The notes beneath the pieces were generated by a model. That model saw only the letters and a list, made by a program, of their open reading frames with translations. It was not told the DNA's origin and did not search any database. The position numbers and the translations under genes were made by a program. A stretch of 55,421 nucleotides of DNA from a virus, in the IMG/VR virus record IMGVR_UViG_3300044729_001120, positions 1 through 55,421 of that record; one strand, 5' to 3'. Numbering within the stretch: the first letter of the stretch is position 1; every line of letters starts with the position of its first letter. Positions 31,747 to 40,105 of this stretch are shown here, piece by piece.

Positions 31747-32399
31747 TTCTGCTGCTCCGGATCAGGTTCGTACTCTTCGTCGTACTCTTCGTCGTACTCC
31801 TCATCAACAATATCCTCAGCGATCTCTTCCACAATGGGCGTGACATCGATTACCTGCGCGGGGTCGCCGTACATCGCCTTGATCTCCTCCAGCTTCTTTC
31901 GCACTTCATCTGCGCTCATGGTGTCGATGGTCCCGTGGCGGATCTCTTTGCGCTCGACGTAGATCGTTCCCAACGCCTGACCACGGCGGTACTCTGCCTG
32001 TACTGCCGCACTGTAATTGCCGGCCTCCAGCGCCTTGTCGCGGATGATCTGTAGATCCCTCATGTGCCGCTCTATCGTCGTGCCATACCTCTCAGCAACG
32101 TCCTGCCGGTATCGCTGAATGGCAGCGACTATGTGGGGATTGAGTTTTGCACTTGTCAGGTTATAGCCCATAGCCGCCGCAGACCCTTTCGAGTAGCCGG
32201 CGGCCAAGGCTGCTTGAGTCAGAGTCACCTGCCCGTCGCCATCGACCAGCTCCTGAATAAACTTCCACTGCTGCGGTGTTACCGGGCGCGTCTGGTCCTC
32301 AAGCGGCGCTACTGGTGCTTTGAGGCGCTCATTGAGCTTGTTCCGGCGCACCGGTGACTGGTTAAACAGTGTTGCCATGCGACCTTTTTGGACGGTCAT
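31743..32399 (-). CDS. terS: Terminase small subunit-like protein
   Basis: 218 residues. The region around residues 40-95 (TPQQWKFIQELVDGDGQVTL, then TQAALAAGYSKGSAAAMGYN) is the HTH DNA-binding fold of small terminase subunits. A long charged helical part follows (RYGTTIERHMRDLQIIRDKA), and a C-terminal acidic repeat EEYDEEYDEEYEPDPEQQK coded by 12-bp tandem repeats. It lies on the opposite strand from, and about 8 kb away from, the large terminase at 40254, which is unusual. Confidence 0.75.
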   Translation of the reverse strand: MTVQKGRMATLFNQSPVRRNKLNERLKAPVAPLEDQTRPVTPQQWKFIQELVDGDGQVTLTQAALAAGYSKGSAAAMGYNLTSAKLNPHIVAAIQRYRQDVAERYGTTIERHMRDLQIIRDKALEAGNYSAAVQAEYRRGQALGTIYVERKEIRHGTIDTMSADEVRKKLEEIKAMYGDPAQVIDVTPIVEEIAEDIVDEEYDEEYDEEYEPDPEQQK

Positions 32400-32418
32400 A
32401 TACGATCCTCAGCTTAGT

Positions 32419-32796
32419 TTAAAACGGAATATCTGCGTCTAAGTCGTACATTGCCGGGGCAGGGTTAGTGCGACGTGTTGATGGTGCTGAGGCGCTATCC
32501 TCCCGCTTTCCACCGATCAGGCTGATCGATGACACACGACAGGTTAGGTAGGTTTTACCCTCATGCTCACGTGTGCTGAGTTCGCCACTAACCGCTACCT
32601 GCGCGCCCTTAGTCAGGTACTGAGGCAACTTACTTTCTGCCTGCTTGCCCCACAGCGCGCAGTCAAGCCACAGCGTTTGTTCTTTATCGCCATAACCGGA
32701 CTTAACTGCCACGGTAAAATTGCACACTGCAGTACCGCCTTGATTGCCGCTCCTGCAATCCTTGCCCAAGTTGCCTGTAAATGTGAATACGTTCAT
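32419..32796 (-). CDS. ssb: Single-stranded DNA-binding protein
   Basis: 125 residues. OB-fold start MNVFTFTGNLGKDCRSGNQG, then CNFTVAVKSG and WLDCALWGKQAESKLPQYLT, and KGAQVAVSGELSTREHEG. The acidic tip DLDADIPF at the C-terminus is the protein-interaction tail of SSBs. It lies downstream of the RecE-like and annealing-type genes, supporting a recombination/replication set. Confidence 0.9.
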   Translation of the reverse strand: MNVFTFTGNLGKDCRSGNQGGTAVCNFTVAVKSGYGDKEQTLWLDCALWGKQAESKLPQYLTKGAQVAVSGELSTREHEGKTYLTCRVSSISLIGGKREDSASAPSTRRTNPAPAMYDLDADIPF

Positions 32797-32798
32797 TT

Positions 32799-33008
32799 TT
32801 ATTCTCCTTCAATCAAATCAATTAGGGTAATCACTGCTGATGCAGCCTCAAAAAACAGTTCATCTGCTTTGTTCATCGCATACTCTGGGTCACCTTCACC
32901 AAGCTTGCCAAGGTTTTCCAAAATGCTGCGATCAATAGACCCCTGCATAATTATTGCCGCCATATCTTCGAGTTCGTCACATATTGCTCTAAGCCTGTTG
33001 ATCATCAA
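32799..33008 (-). CDS. Small helical early protein
   Basis: 69 residues, predicted all-helical (MINRLRAICDELEDMAAIIM, then KADELFFEAASAVITLIDLI). It overlaps the upstream gene's stop and sits between the annealing-type gene and ssb. Function unknown. Confidence 0.6.
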   Translation of the reverse strand: MMINRLRAICDELEDMAAIIMQGSIDRSILENLGKLGEGDPEYAMNKADELFFEAASAVITLIDLIEGE

Positions 33009-33604
33009 AACACCTCGCCATCTTCTTCATCATGGGTCACTTCAACAGGTGCAGCAGCCTCGAGCTGTGCGAGTTGTTCCGGCGTGAGTTGTCCGGTTTT
33101 CTGGCACTGCGCAACTATCTGCTGCAGAGTCATCTTGCCCTCTGCCATTGCCTTTACCATTGCAGGCAGGGAACTCTCAAACTTGTCAGCCGGGTACGCT
33201 TTAGATTGCACCTTAAGCAGCGGGACGTGGTACGACTCGCGCTTAGTCTTACTGATTGTTAACGCGCAGCTCAGGCCAGCTGCTGGAATGTCTGACAAAG
33301 CTTTAACGCGGATGCCACCGACTTCTTTTCCAGCATAAATTACGGACGGCTCAAACATCAGCTGAGCTGATTTCCCAATCCATGCGTCTGAGTCTCGACC
33401 CCAAGCTGCAGCTAAAATGCGGCGCATACCTTTGGACGGCTTCCAAGGGCGGTTGTTGTCACCGTCAAAAAAAATCCAGACGGGCTGTTCTGCTGATTCC
33501 TTTAATTGAACATCCCGCACACGTATCACTGGCTCTGCCCCGAAGATATCGGTTGCGTTAAGCTGATCGCTTTTTGCTTCAAGTGTTGCGCTTATATCTG
33601 CCAT
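33005..33604 (-). CDS. Conserved phage recombination-associated protein
   Basis: 199 residues from ATG 33604, which follows the RecE-like stop by one base. ISATLEAKSDQLNATDIFGA, VWIFFDGDNNRPWKPSKGMR, RILAAAWGRDSDAWIG, and LSCALTISKTKRESY recur in many phages between ssb and exonuclease genes. By context a single-strand annealing or exonuclease partner is likely; no fold is proven here. The C-terminus is acidic (THDEEDGEVF). Confidence 0.65.
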   Translation of the reverse strand: MADISATLEAKSDQLNATDIFGAEPVIRVRDVQLKESAEQPVWIFFDGDNNRPWKPSKGMRRILAAAWGRDSDAWIGKSAQLMFEPSVIYAGKEVGGIRVKALSDIPAAGLSCALTISKTKRESYHVPLLKVQSKAYPADKFESSLPAMVKAMAEGKMTLQQIVAQCQKTGQLTPEQLAQLEAAAPVEVTHDEEDGEVF

Positions 33605-33605
33605 T

Positions 33606-34454
33606 TTAGTATATGCCCTCATCATTGTTATCAAGTGCCGCCAGCACAAACTCTGGCAGCGTTACTACGCCTGTCCCGCTATATGATTCCCAGCTGTTGT
33701 TTTTGAGTGACTTCGCATACGACTCCAACGCCTTCCGGTACAACTTGTGCCCGTACTGCAGCGCCAGCGGGTCAATGTCGTACAGCACGTTAGCGCAAGG
33801 CGGCTGCTCCTCAACTGCCAACAGCTTGAACGATTGCAACGGCTTGCCAAAAACCAGTTCATACACGTGCGAATACATGGCCGCTTGCACATGGTAATTA
33901 TAGTTGTGCAGGCTGCGACTGAAGGCCAGCTCACGGCAGTCCTGAGTCTTTTTAAGGTCAATGCAAACGCCTTCATCAGTGAGCCAGTCAAAGCGGCACC
34001 GCATGTAAACACCTGTCTCAGGATCAATCACAAACGCTGATAGCTCGGCATGGCCTGCTTGTGTCAGCAGACTGTTCGCCGGGCTGTTGGACCGGATAGA
34101 CTCGGCCATCACACTGACCGCTGCCCCTTCAGTTTCCGTAAGTGCTTTGTCGCCGCCATAAATCTTCGCGGCATCCTTGTAGGCGCTAACCCGGCGATCA
34201 TCACATCCAGTGACAACGACGTACTCAGCTGCGTAACGATCAGGCTCGAGCAGGGCAGCGTGGAAGGCTGTGCCGATCTCCATAGCCCGTGAGCTGCTCG
34301 GTTTCGGCGCATGGTAATAGTGCGCAGGACTGCGCGCGACCAGCGACAGGCCGCTGTTACTGATGCTTTCGTGTAGATGGTAATCAGCGTTTGGCATGCC
34401 GGAGACCAATGCTGGGTAGGTGCCATCCCAATCTAAATACGGTGTAATTTTCAT
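33606..34454 (-). CDS. RecE/YqaJ-like exonuclease (PD-(D/E)XK)
   Basis: 282 residues starting MKITPYLDWDGTYPALVSG at ATG 34454 (GGAGGG upstream). Features: NADYHLHESISNSGLSLVARSP, GTAFHAALLEPDRY, CIDLKKTQD (catalytic D..K motif) and YNYHVQAAMYSHVYELVFG. This matches the RecE exonuclease VIII C-terminal nuclease fold (PF12684-type), which degrades one strand of dsDNA ends for recombination. First gene of the minus-strand operon, so probably strongly expressed early. Confidence 0.8.
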   Translation of the reverse strand: MKITPYLDWDGTYPALVSGMPNADYHLHESISNSGLSLVARSPAHYYHAPKPSSSRAMEIGTAFHAALLEPDRYAAEYVVVTGCDDRRVSAYKDAAKIYGGDKALTETEGAAVSVMAESIRSNSPANSLLTQAGHAELSAFVIDPETGVYMRCRFDWLTDEGVCIDLKKTQDCRELAFSRSLHNYNYHVQAAMYSHVYELVFGKPLQSFKLLAVEEQPPCANVLYDIDPLALQYGHKLYRKALESYAKSLKNNSWESYSGTGVVTLPEFVLAALDNNDEGIY

Positions 34455-34474
34455 AATCCCTCCAATTAACGGTA

Positions 34475-34509
34475 TTGAAAACATTAACGCAGGCGTGTAA
34501 TCTTGTCAA
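34475..34509. promoter_or_regulatory. Overlapping divergent promoters
   Basis: Plus strand: TTGAAA (34475-34480) - 17 bp - TAATCT (34498-34503), driving 34544. Minus strand: TTGACA (34509-34504) - 17 bp - TAATGT (34486-34481), driving 33606. The boxes interleave, so polymerases compete. The repeat ATTAACG occurs at 34465 and 34483. This arrangement is typical of a phage switch controlled by the neighbouring HTH. Confidence 0.6.
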
Positions 34510-34543
34510 CTCAGGTGCAAATATTTTTACGGGAGTGATAATT

Positions 34544-34726
34544 ATGATGACCCCTGACGAGGTCAGGAGTGCCTTGCAAGATCGCAATCTACAAAAGGTT
34601 GCGGAAGGATCCAAGGTTGCCCCTGCAACAATCTATCGGTTTATGAACACGGCCAGCCGACCAACTTACGAAACAGTGAAGGCGCTATCTGATTATCTGG
34701 AGAGCCGTAATGATAAGCCTGCGTGA
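34544..34726 (+). CDS. Small HTH regulator, paralogue of 23418
   Basis: 60 residues from ATG 34544 (GGGAGTG upstream). TPDEVRSALQDRNLQKVAEG, then SKVAPATIYRFMNTASRPTY, then VKALSDYLE. The last part matches the VKKLSDEL motif of the 59-aa HTH protein on the minus strand at 23418. Its 3' end overlaps the helicase start. Probably a repressor controlling the divergent promoters beside it. Confidence 0.7.
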   Translation: MMTPDEVRSALQDRNLQKVAEGSKVAPATIYRFMNTASRPTYETVKALSDYLESRNDKPA

Positions 34727-36179
34727 ATATCAGCTGTCCGGCGTGGGTAGGCTGCGCGACTCTATTAGACAGCACAAGCGGTCAATACTCGTTGCACCAA
34801 CCGGCGCCGGCAAAACCCGCATGGCGATCAGGATCATGCAGGGCGCTGTGGAGCAGGGTAACCGCTGTTGGTTCGTCGTTCACAGGCGCGAGCTGTGCAC
34901 TCAGACAAGCAAGGCGCTGTGGGACGCAAAGCTGGCGCACGGCATGATCATGTCTGGCAAGGGCAGATCCCCTCAGCTGGCGCAGATAGCTACGGTCATC
35001 ACTGCAGCCAATCGGATCAATTCAATGCCTGTCGATCAGAGGCCAAAGGTTATTATATTCGATGAGTGCCATCGCTCAGTCAGCGAATCTTACAAGCGAA
35101 TAGCGAATGCGTGTCAAGGAGCTTACATCATAGGATTGACTGCCACGCCTGAACGCACTGACGGACGAGGCTTACGTGAGCTCTATTCTGATATGGTCCA
35201 AGTGCAGGACATGGGCTGGCTGATAAAAGAGGGGTTCCTTTCGCCGTATCGATTGATTGCCCCGGTAGAGGGCCCAGACCTGAGCTCTATCAAAACCAAG
35301 GCTGGTGACTACGATACCCGCGAAACTGAGGCGGTTATGGATCGACCGACGATCACAGGTGATGCGATCCGCGCCTATCGTCAATACGCTGACGGCAAGC
35401 GTTGCATGGTGTTCTGTGTTTCCATTGCGCACTCTGAGCACACATGCGCTCAGTACAACGCTGCCGGCATCCCAGCAGAGCACATCGACGGTACATACAC
35501 AGACAAAGAGCGGGAGGGTGCACTGGAACGGTTCCGCGCAGGCCAGACGCTTGTGCTTTGCACTGTACAGCTTGCCATTGAGGGGCTCGATATCCCGGCG
35601 GTTGAGGCAGTCCAGCAACTGCGCCCCACTCAGTCCGTGATCGTGTACCTACAGCTCATCGGGCGCGGCCTGCGGGTCGAGGATAATAAGCGCGAGCTGG
35701 TAATCTTAGATCAAGTAAATAACTGGAAGCGACACGGCTTGCCTGACGATGTGCGAGAATGGTCACTCGACGGTAGGAAAAAAAGAAAGAGATCATCGCA
35801 AGATGATGAGCCAGAGCTGCAGATACAACAGTGCAAGGAATGCTTTCACATTTTTAGAAAAGGCGTTTCAGAGTGCCCACACTGTGGCGCAGAGATTGAG
35901 GTTACAGGTCGAAAAATTCAACAGGTTGATGGGCAACTGGCCGAAGTCGATCTCGATGCAGTAAGACGCGAACGAGGAAGAGAGCAGGCTAAGGCTCGAG
36001 GGCTTGTAGACTTAGTTTCGGTTGGCGTTTCTCGTGGAATGAAGAACCCGGCTGCTTGGGCAGCGTTTGTAAATGCAAGCCGAGAAGGTCGCAAACCAAC
36101 ACCCTCCGAGTTCAAGATGGCAGGCGTAATCTATGAAAGAATCACAAATTCAAGTGCGAATACTGCTGGCTCTTTCTGA
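34710..36179 (+). CDS. Superfamily 2 DEAD/DEAH helicase with C-terminal zinc ribbon
   Basis: 489 residues. Motif I APTGAGKTR at 29-37; DECH box (IIFDECHRS) near residue 116; GLTATPERTDG near 146; motif VI LIGRGLRVED near 315. The C-terminus has CKECFHIF...CPHCGAEIE, a CxxC/CxxC zinc ribbon. This is the SSL2/UvsW-like helicase class of many phages, for recombination or replication restart. The end overlaps the VRR-NUC gene by 47 bases. Confidence 0.85.
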   Translation: MISLREYQLSGVGRLRDSIRQHKRSILVAPTGAGKTRMAIRIMQGAVEQGNRCWFVVHRRELCTQTSKALWDAKLAHGMIMSGKGRSPQLAQIATVITAANRINSMPVDQRPKVIIFDECHRSVSESYKRIANACQGAYIIGLTATPERTDGRGLRELYSDMVQVQDMGWLIKEGFLSPYRLIAPVEGPDLSSIKTKAGDYDTRETEAVMDRPTITGDAIRAYRQYADGKRCMVFCVSIAHSEHTCAQYNAAGIPAEHIDGTYTDKEREGALERFRAGQTLVLCTVQLAIEGLDIPAVEAVQQLRPTQSVIVYLQLIGRGLRVEDNKRELVILDQVNNWKRHGLPDDVREWSLDGRKKRKRSSQDDEPELQIQQCKECFHIFRKGVSECPHCGAEIEVTGRKIQQVDGQLAEVDLDAVRRERGREQAKARGLVDLVSVGVSRGMKNPAAWAAFVNASREGRKPTPSEFKMAGVIYERITNSSANTAGSF

Positions 36180-36477
36180 GGCCGGCTGTACAGTGTGGCG
36201 ATGCGAAACAGCGGGCGCGTGGGTTGGCCGAGTCGTGCACCAGATCAGCAAGACTGTTACGATTGCAGAGGCTCGCATGATTCACGCGGGTCTCACGAAG
36301 GGCGGTTCTGACATCATCGGGATCGCACCAGACGGCAGATTTCTGGCCGTTGAGGTGAAGACTACCACTGGTCGCATACGACCTGAGCAGCAGCGATTTA
36401 TTAATGCGGTGATTGCTGCAGGCGGTGTCGCTGGTGTTGCAAGATCGGTAGAAGATGCTTTAAAGTTGATTCAATAA
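36133..36477 (+). CDS. VRR-NUC nuclease domain protein
   Basis: 114 residues. SQIQVRILLALSEAGCTVWR, KGGSDIIGIAPDGRFLAVEV (catalytic SD...EVK of the PD-(D/E)XK fold), and the RPEQQRFINAV end. VRR-NUC domains cleave structured DNA such as Holliday junctions and flaps. It is coupled to the helicase gene by the overlap. Confidence 0.82.
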   Translation: MKESQIQVRILLALSEAGCTVWRCETAGAWVGRVVHQISKTVTIAEARMIHAGLTKGGSDIIGIAPDGRFLAVEVKTTTGRIRPEQQRFINAVIAAGGVAGVARSVEDALKLIQ

Positions 36478-36517
36478 CAAGCGACTGGGCTGCGGCCCTA
36501 AACCCTAAGAGGTGAGT

Positions 36518-36745
36518 ATGAATGAGCCCTGCCGTCATGAACGGTGGCAATATTGCCGCCGTAAGTTCTCAAACGGAACACTGCACTTTGGCGTTCAATG
36601 TCTAGATTGTCTCAATGTCATTAAGCTAGAAAAACACAGCCAAAAGCTGTGGCTCAAGCCTGAAGACATTCCCGTTCACGCACCCATTCACGCATGGATT
36701 GATCCTGACTTAAGTTCAGACCAGAGAGGTCTGTTCGATGAGTAA
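36518..36745 (+). CDS. Small Cys/His protein, possible zinc ribbon
   Basis: 75 residues from ATG 36518 (AAGAGGTGAG upstream). CRHERWQYCRRK and VQCLDCLNVIK give Cys-His-Cys and CxxC, likely one zinc site. It overlaps the primase start by eight bases. Function unknown, replication-associated by position. Confidence 0.65.
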   Translation: MNEPCRHERWQYCRRKFSNGTLHFGVQCLDCLNVIKLEKHSQKLWLKPEDIPVHAPIHAWIDPDLSSDQRGLFDE

Positions 36746-39065
36746 GCCAATCAGTTGGTACGCCCGCCGCTACACCGAACGCTTCGGCATGCATCTTGTG
36801 CCCATCGAGCCGGGTAGAAAATTCCCAAGATCTGCAGACTGGGGTAACAACACGATCAGCGACCCAGTAGAGGCCGAGAAGTTCTGGGAGCAGAGGCCGG
36901 ACTGGAACATGGGCGTGGCGCTCGGACCTTCCCGCATGTGCTCGCTTGATATCGATTGCGACGTCTCCTTTTCGCATATCTGTGCAGAGTATGGGATAGA
37001 TCAGAGCACCCTTGATGCGTATCCAATTATCCAAGGCCGAAGCAAGGGGCGGCGCGTCATGTTTCGTGTGCCTGCAGAGATTATGCTCGGCTATCACAAG
37101 CTAGACTGGCCGTCACGCAATGACCCAACGGGCGACAAGCACAAGGCAGCCATGTCCGCTGCTGCTGCCGCAAAGGCCAGTGGTGACTCAGCCCGAGAGG
37201 CGCGCATACGACTGGTTGCCCAACGCTGGGCTCGCTACACAGTGTTCGAGCTGCGCTCATCGTGCGACGGTAAGCAACGTCAAGACGTGCTGCCGCCATC
37301 AATTCATCCAGACACCGTTCAGCCCTATCGGTGGCTTATTCAGCCTGTTGATGACTGGCCTGAGCCTCCTCAGTGGCTCCTCGCAATGTGGAAGGACTGG
37401 GAGCGGTTCAAGCCGCAGGTCAAAGGCATGTGTCCGTGGTTACCAGAGGACAAAAAGCCAGAGGTCTCACTGCACAAAAGGTCCAACACATCCGGCACCG
37501 TGCGCGGTAGTGTAATCGACGCTTTCACTGATGCGCACGACCTGATCACCCTGCTTGAGCAGTACGGATACCAGCGCAAGGGATCGCGTCGTTACCTGTC
37601 GCCACACAGCGGTACCGGGTTGCCCGGCGTTATTATATTCCCAAGTGGTGACTCATGCTGGATACACCACAGCAGCGACCCCCTGTGCTCAGAGGAGTCT
37701 GGCAAGCCCGTCAACGCATTCGATCTGTACTGCTATTACGAGCACGGCGCAGATATGAAGCGAGCCGTGAAGGCAGCTGCCGTCCTGCTGGGCATGGAGA
37801 GTACGCCGGCACAGACGCAGCGCAACCCAGCCCAGACGCAGCGCGCGCTAGACGACACCAGCGTCACTGAGCAGACCCGCGAGAGCGATCACCTGAGCCC
37901 CTTGCTGTGGACTGACGACAAGCTGAGGCCGCTGCGGCACATAGACAACCTGCGTGAGATCTGCCACCGGCTCGGCGTCGTGATCCGCTACAACGTGATT
38001 AAGAAGTCCGAGGAGATCATCATCCCCGGCGAGTCATACACGATGGACAACGAGGCCAACGCATCGCTCGCGTGGCTGACAAGTGAGTGCAGCCTGTTCA
38101 AGTTCCCAGTGGATCACATGGGCGACTTCATCACCTACCTTGCCGACGAGACGCAGTTCAACCCGGTGGTGTCGTGGATAGGTTCGCAGGCGTGGGATGG
38201 CAAACCGCGTCTACAGGCTCTGTGCGACACGATCACCGCTAAGGGCGACAACGCCATGAAGGACACGCTGATCAGGCGCTGGATGGTGGCTGCGGTGGCT
38301 GCTGCGTTCATGCCGAACGGGATATCGGCGCCGGGCGTTCTGACGCTGCAGGGCGCTCAGTACCTCGGCAAAACCAAGTGGTTCAAGACACTGGTGCCAT
38401 CAGAGATGGATCTGATTCAGGAGGGTATGATCCTCAAGCCCGACGACAAGGACTCGGTGAAGCAGTGCACATCCTATTGGCTTGTGGAGCTCGGTGAGCT
38501 GGACAGCACCTTCCGCAAGTCCGACATCGCACAGCTCAAGGCTTTCATCACAAAGCAGGTAGACGTGCTGAGGCTCGCATACGCACGGCGTGAGTCCCGC
38601 TTCCCACGGCGCACTATGTTCTTCGGCTCGGTCAACCCCCGCGAGTTCCTGCACGACGCCACCGGCAACCGCCGCTTCTGGACCATCGAGTGCCAGCACA
38701 TCAACCACGACCACGGTCTGAACATGCAGCAGGTCTGGGCAGAGGTTCACACACTGTGGCAGTCAGGTGAGAGCTACTACCTCAGCGCAGACGAGATGGA
38801 CGCACTGAACGCCCACAACAGCGACTTCATGGGCGTAGATCCGATTGAGGAGCGGGTGCTGGACGAGCTGGACTGGAGTGCTCCAACAACCGTGTGGCGA
38901 TGGGCACAGGCATCAACCGTGCTCATAGAGTGTGGTATCGACAGGCCAACCAAGGCAGACACTATGACCGCCAGCACGCTCATCAGAGCCAAGAACGGTG
39001 ATCAATCCCGCCGTGGCAACGGTCAGCGCCTTGTGCTGTGTCCCCCAAAGGCTTACCGCAAGTGA
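36738..39065 (+). CDS. Primase-polymerase / VapE-type SF3 helicase
   Basis: 775 residues. The N-terminal 300 are a primase-polymerase-like domain (MHLVPIEPGRKFPRSADWGN with SLDIDCD acidic motif). The C-terminal half is a VapE/SF3 helicase: Walker A LQGAQYLGKTKWF near 535-547, then YWLVELGELDSTFRKSDIA and FGSVNPREFLHDATGNRRFW. It should prime and unwind DNA at the origin, and lies just upstream of the candidate origin. Usual size for this class. Confidence 0.85.
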   Translation: MSKPISWYARRYTERFGMHLVPIEPGRKFPRSADWGNNTISDPVEAEKFWEQRPDWNMGVALGPSRMCSLDIDCDVSFSHICAEYGIDQSTLDAYPIIQGRSKGRRVMFRVPAEIMLGYHKLDWPSRNDPTGDKHKAAMSAAAAAKASGDSAREARIRLVAQRWARYTVFELRSSCDGKQRQDVLPPSIHPDTVQPYRWLIQPVDDWPEPPQWLLAMWKDWERFKPQVKGMCPWLPEDKKPEVSLHKRSNTSGTVRGSVIDAFTDAHDLITLLEQYGYQRKGSRRYLSPHSGTGLPGVIIFPSGDSCWIHHSSDPLCSEESGKPVNAFDLYCYYEHGADMKRAVKAAAVLLGMESTPAQTQRNPAQTQRALDDTSVTEQTRESDHLSPLLWTDDKLRPLRHIDNLREICHRLGVVIRYNVIKKSEEIIIPGESYTMDNEANASLAWLTSECSLFKFPVDHMGDFITYLADETQFNPVVSWIGSQAWDGKPRLQALCDTITAKGDNAMKDTLIRRWMVAAVAAAFMPNGISAPGVLTLQGAQYLGKTKWFKTLVPSEMDLIQEGMILKPDDKDSVKQCTSYWLVELGELDSTFRKSDIAQLKAFITKQVDVLRLAYARRESRFPRRTMFFGSVNPREFLHDATGNRRFWTIECQHINHDHGLNMQQVWAEVHTLWQSGESYYLSADEMDALNAHNSDFMGVDPIEERVLDELDWSAPTTVWRWAQASTVLIECGIDRPTKADTMTASTLIRAKNGDQSRRGNGQRLVLCPPKAYRK

Positions 39066-39244
39066 CAGGCAAGAGACCGCGCCAATACGCGCAGGCTTAT
39101 CTCAAGGCTACGGGCAGGGACGCCCAGAGAGCCGCCCTCAAGGGTTGCCCGCCGCAGTGGCAGGATCTGGTGCGGCTGCACATCAAGATTGCGAGACAGA
39201 GAGAGCAAAAATCCTGCCCTTTCATCGCGACGCCTAAAACATAG
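39062..39244 (+). CDS. Small basic protein coupled to primase
   Basis: 60 residues beginning with GTG at 39062, whose GTGA overlaps the primase stop. The sequence reads TGKRPRQYAQAYLKATGRDA, then LVRLHIKIARQRE, basic and helical. A start further upstream in the same frame lies inside the primase gene and is unlikely. It resembles short replication-associated proteins that bind DNA. Confidence 0.5.
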   Translation: MTGKRPRQYAQAYLKATGRDAQRAALKGCPPQWQDLVRLHIKIARQREQKSCPFIATPKT

Positions 39245-39299
39245 CTTGCCCTTTCATCGTGCGGGCTCTTGGAAGAAAGGGCAGAAAACATCCCACTAG

Positions 39300-39565
39300 G
39301 TGGCACTGAGTGGCACTGTGGTGGCACTGTGGTGGCACTGTCTTAAATACCTGTTATATATGACCTTTTGTTAATATAGTGCCACTAGTGCCACCTTTTT
39401 AGGTAAACACTTGGTACTTGATAATGGGTAGTGAACGGCAGATATTATATTGCCGTTAGGCTGACTTGAGGGGGGGTCTATATAGAAACAGCGGCACTAG
39501 GTGGCACTGGTGGCACTGTTTTGGTCATATTAACAACAATATCAACAACATAGCACAGTGCCACC
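39300..39565. repeat. GTGGCACTG iterons, candidate replication origin
   Basis: Direct copies of GTGGCACTG start at 39300, 39310, 39321 and 39332 (10-11 bp phasing, one helical turn). Inverted copies AGTGCCAC sit at 39378 and 39387, more direct copies at 39501 and 39510, and CAGTGCCACC at 39556. The first and second clusters flank an AT-rich 37-bp stretch. Iterons plus an unwinding element, next to the primase-helicase, suggest an origin. Confidence 0.6.
39434..39457. other. Inverted repeat inside the iteron region
   Basis: AACGGCA (39434-39440) / TGCCGTT (39451-39457), perfect 7-bp arms around an AT-rich 10-base loop. It could form a hairpin used in origin function. Confidence 0.5.
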
Positions 39566-39569
39566 TGCT

Positions 39570-39810
39570 CATAGACCAGTGAATGCGAGCCAACAGAACC
39601 AAAAAAACTAAACAACCATAAAAACGTCCAAATTTAACCCATAAATAAAACATATAATGCTTTGACCATACTATTGATTTGGTGAATGTAAATATATGGA
39701 CACACACTATGGCAATCTGGACATAGGGAATAGAGAAACTGGGAATAGCCCCCTCGGCCAGTCCCAAAGGCCGAAAAACCGAGGAATTTCCCCCGACCAA
39801 CCGCCATGAC
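39570..39810. other. AT-rich spacer without genes
   Basis: This part of the non-coding region is AT-rich to about 39720 and then turns GC-rich. Short frames here show no ribosome sites and no protein-like composition. I see no clear gene. Confidence 0.5.
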
Positions 39811-39823
39811 CGGGTCGCTCCGA

Positions 39824-39865
39824 CTTGATCCCGGCTGGTCCCGCTTGGTCCCGGCTTAGTCCCAG
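39824..39865 (+). repeat. Phased GGTCCCG tandem repeats
   Basis: Four imperfect copies CTTGATCCCGG, CTGGTCCCG, CTTGGTCCCGG, CTTAGTCCCAG at 39824, 39835, 39844 and 39855, about one helical turn apart. They resemble protein-binding arrays such as terminase pac sites or origin elements. Confidence 0.5.
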
Positions 39866-39958
39866 CTGGACGTTTTCGGCACCCCAAAACACAAGATGTA
39901 GTGTTTCGCGTGTTCCGATGCGCGCTGAAATAGCTAAGTCGTTGATTTCATTGACATC

Positions 39959-39992
39959 GCTATTTCCGGTAATTAGTATTACCGGAAATAGC
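39959..39992. other. Perfect 15-bp inverted repeat
   Basis: GCTATTTCCGGTAAT (39959-39973), loop TAGT, ATTACCGGAAATAGC (39978-39992). No T-run follows, so it is not a standard terminator. It may be a recombination or protein-binding site. Confidence 0.65.
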
Positions 39993-40035
39993 AAAGGCGA
40001 GCGAGAAGCATTCTCATTTGCAAGGTACCCTAGCG

Positions 40036-40105
40036 CCGATTCGTTTGGCGGGCTGGCCGGGATCGAGCCGCGCACCCGCCGCAGCGGCCACGTGCGCGAC
40101 CCCGC
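40036..40105 (-). other. GC-rich fragment resembling a degenerate tRNA 3' end
   Basis: On the minus strand GGCTCGATCCCGGCC then AGCCCGCCA resembles the T-loop and acceptor 3' end of a tRNA, with GGCGGG upstream able to pair with CCCGCC. The T-stem and D/anticodon arms do not fold well, so no functional tRNA is called. It could be a relic or an attachment core, but no integrase gene is present. Confidence 0.3.

Noticed and set aside
40036-40105. A functional tRNA gene
   Set aside because: Only the 3' end resembles a tRNA. T-stem pairing fails and D and anticodon arms cannot be formed. Listed only as a fragment.
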